NCBI GenBank assembly: GCA_027627225.1
Contig: CM051040.1
Span: forward strand, 27,002,634 to 27,066,633
Direction of reading: 5' to 3'
From: Congeria kusceri
Taxonomy: Eukaryota > Mollusca > Bivalvia > Myida > Dreissenidae
Length of the DNA: 64,000 nt
The notes under the pieces are model-generated. The model searched no databases. It was given only the letters and a program-made list of their open reading frames with translations, and was not told the DNA's origin. Below, piece by piece: positions 61,849 to 64,000 of the stretch (position 1 is the first letter of the stretch; each line of letters opens with the position of its first letter). The translations under genes and the position numbers were made by a program.

Positions 61849-62595
61849 GTAAAACACCAACTTGTTACGTTTTAACAAAATTAAAACACTGTTTTAGCAT
61901 CAACTCGTAAACTTTTAGCACAAGTTTAACATAGTTTTAGTACCAACTTGAAAGTTTAAGCACAAATGTTACATTGTTTTAGTTCCATGTCGTAAAGTTT
62001 TAGCACAAGTAAAACATTGTTTTAGTGTACCGACTCGTAAAGTTTTAGCACAAGTAAAACATTGTTTAGTGTACCAACTCGTAAAGTTTTAGCACAAGTA
62101 AAACATTGTTTTAGTGTACCAACTCGTAAAGTTTTAGCACAAGTAAAACATTGTTTTAGTGTACCAACTCGTAAAGTTTTAGCACAAGTAAAACATTGTT
62201 TTAGTGTACCAACTCGTAAAGTTTTAGCACAAGTAAAACATTGTTTTAGTGTACCAACTCCTAAAGTTTTAGCACAAGTAAAACATTGTTTTAGTGTACC
62301 AACTCGTAAAGTTTTAGCACAAGTAAAACATTGTTTTAGTGTACCAACTCGTAAAGTTTTAGCACAAGTAAAACATTGTTTTAGTGTACCAACTCCTAAA
62401 GTTTTAGCACAAGTAAAATATTGTTTTAGTGTACCAACTCCTAAAGTTTTAGTGTACCAACTCCTAAAGTTTTAGCACAAGTAAAATATTGTTTTAGTGT
62501 ACCAACTCCTAAAGTTTTAGCACAAGTAAAATATTGTTTTAGTGTACCAACTCTTAAAGTTTTAGCACAAGTAAAATATTGTTTTAGTGCCAACT
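61849..62595. repeat. 45-bp minisatellite built from the exon 16 donor, about 15 copies
   Basis: Each unit contains ttttagcacaagtaaaacat; the exon 16 end plus donor reads gttagcacaa|gtaaaacac, so 17 bases (ttagcacaagtaaaaca) are shared exactly. The first three units are diverged (agtttaac, aatgttac), later ones uniform. Variants: ctcgt or ctcct, aaaaca or aaaata. 45 is divisible by 3, so a 137-codon frame runs through, which I do not regard as a gene. Confidence 0.97.
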
Positions 62596-62999
62596 TGGTT
62601 AAGTTTAGTAAATGTTCCTTGATATTATGAAATTATTGTATTGTCCTTTGGGTAGATAAAACATACTATTAACATTTCAAATATTTCAAAAGTGTCTGTA
62701 ATAATGAATCTTTCTATAAAGTTTTTTAAGTGGCGGATGAATCAATTAGTTATGTGCAGTATTATTGTTCCTTATGTATTAAGTACATTAAGTACATGAT
62801 AAGTGATGCAGATATTCAGTTTAAAGTGTTTAAAACTAGTCGAAGTATAATGTGCAAACGATTTGCAATTATTAAATGTTTCTCATGATTCACACAATTC
62901 TATCAACATAATTAATATGTTTTTACCATGAAACATGCACAAAAGAGAACTGATGTTGATTAAACTTTGATGCGCTTATTAATAAAGGAGTATTTTTTA
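62596..62999. other. Intron 16, unassigned
   Basis: AT-rich, no feature supported. Confidence 0.3.
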
Positions 63000-64000
63000 T
63001 GCCCCCAAAGGAGGGCATATAGTAGTCGCACTGTCAGTCCGACGGTGGGTGCATGGGTGAGTCCGTCCGTCCAGACTTTGTTTCCGCTCTGTAACTTTTG
63101 AATGCCTGGATGGATTTTAATATAACTTCATATTATTATTCCCCATGACTAGACGATGTGTCGCGTGCAACTCTCATGCTCGTCAGTCAAAGGTCAAGGT
63201 CACAATTCAAGGTCAATGGTCATGAATTTTTGTTTCCGCTCCAAACGCCTGGATGGATTTTAATATAACTTCAGATTATTATTCCACATGACCAGACGAT
63301 GTGTCGCGTACAACTCCCATGCTCGTCTGTCCAAGGTCAAGGTCACAATTTAAGGTCAAAGGTCATGAATTTTAGTTTCCGCTCCATAACTTATAAATGC
63401 CTGGATGGATTTTAATATAACTTCAGATTATTATTCCCCATGACCAGACGATGTGTCGCGTACAACTCCCATGCTCGTCCGTCAAGGTCAAGGTCACAAT
63501 TAAATGTCAAATGTCATGAATTTTTGTTTCTGCTCAGTAACTTCTTAACGCCTGGAAGGATTTTAATATAACTTCAGATTATTATTCCCCATGACTAAAC
63601 AATGTGTCGCATACAACTCCCATGATGGTTGGTCAAAGGTCAAAGTCACAATTTAAGGTCAAAGGTCAATTATTTTTTGTCCACATCATAGCTTCTAAAT
63701 GTCTGGAGGGATTTAAATGTTTCTTTAGATTATTATTCTCTATGACCAGACAACATGTCGCATACAACTGCATTCTTGTCTGTCAAAGGTCAAGGTCACA
63801 ATTCAAGGTCAAAGGTCAAGGATTTCTGTTTCTCCACCATAACTTCTAAACGTCTGGAAGGATTTGAAGATTACTTCAGATTATTATTTCCCATGACAAG
63901 GGGATGTGTTGTGTGCAACTCCCATGGTCCTCAGTCAAAGGTCAAGGTCACAATTCAAGGTCAAATGTCAAGGAATGTTCTTTCTGCTCTATATCTTCCA
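63000..64000. repeat. Long dispersed repeat of the AAGGTCAAGGTCAC type, copy 2, cut by the window edge
   Basis: Starts tgcccccaaaggagggcata and gtccgtccgtccagactt, then six or more blocks of about 160 bp: gcctggatggattttaatat, aacttcagattattattccc, catgaccagacgatgtgtcg, gtcaaaggtcaaggtcacaa. The first block has the most distinct ends. Same family as 39786-40325; I recall similar repeats as abundant in bivalve genomes. Confidence 0.8.

Noticed and set aside
62062..62475. 137-codon + frame after exon 16
   Set aside because: Produced by 45-bp units copied from a splice donor; a protein role is not supported.

Overview
The window is intron-rich, AT-rich animal genomic DNA packed with minisatellites and short transposons. 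The dispersed repeat families (tRNA-derived SINEs, fold-back MITEs, and long degenerate repeats that alternate 'tccgtccgtcc' with 'aaggtcaaggtcac') look to me like those of bivalve molluscs. Dreissena- or Mya-like is a guess from memory and was not tested.

The only host gene I recognise is the 5' half of a Trio/Kalirin Rho-GEF gene on the + strand. Sixteen exons between 5507 and 61848 encode a CRAL-TRIO (Sec14) domain (exons 1-5) followed by spectrin repeats (exons 6-16). All use GT-AG introns with compatible phases, except one junction. The gene runs off the right edge: no DH, PH, SH3, Ig or kinase exon is in view. The first coding exon, the start codon and the promoter were not found upstream. 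Exon 14 ends in phase 2 and exon 15 needs one carried base, so a linker exon must lie in the 35.8-kb intron 14. A 341-codon ORF at 53293-54318 fits this: it ends at a strong donor in the phase exon 15 needs, its last residues (T-H-I-E) match the residues that precede this repeat in vertebrate Trio, and it carries a hydrophobic hairpin. I read it as an alternative first exon, or less likely a giant internal exon, giving a membrane-anchored isoform.

Layout: 1-720, 60-bp minisatellite; 721-5506, upstream or intron 5' of the first visible exon; 5507-25089, exons 1-14, with short introns full of minisatellites; 25090-60850, giant intron holding many repeats, a decayed pogo/CENP-B-like transposon (43763-47498), the membrane ORF, and a complete piggyBac-like element with an intact two-exon transposase (57365-60458, TTAA on both sides); 60851-61848, exons 15 and 16; 61849-64000, a donor-derived minisatellite and a bivalve-type long repeat.

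The most unusual pattern concerns splice junctions. At least five exons (1, 7, 10, 11, 15) are preceded by a degenerate partial copy of their own acceptor plus the first exon bases ('echo' acceptors), often about 100-140 bp upstream. Several minisatellites sit next to splice sites, and some have repeat units that contain the exon-intron junction itself; the clearest is after exon 16, where 17 bases spanning the 5' splice site recur in about a dozen 45-bp units.
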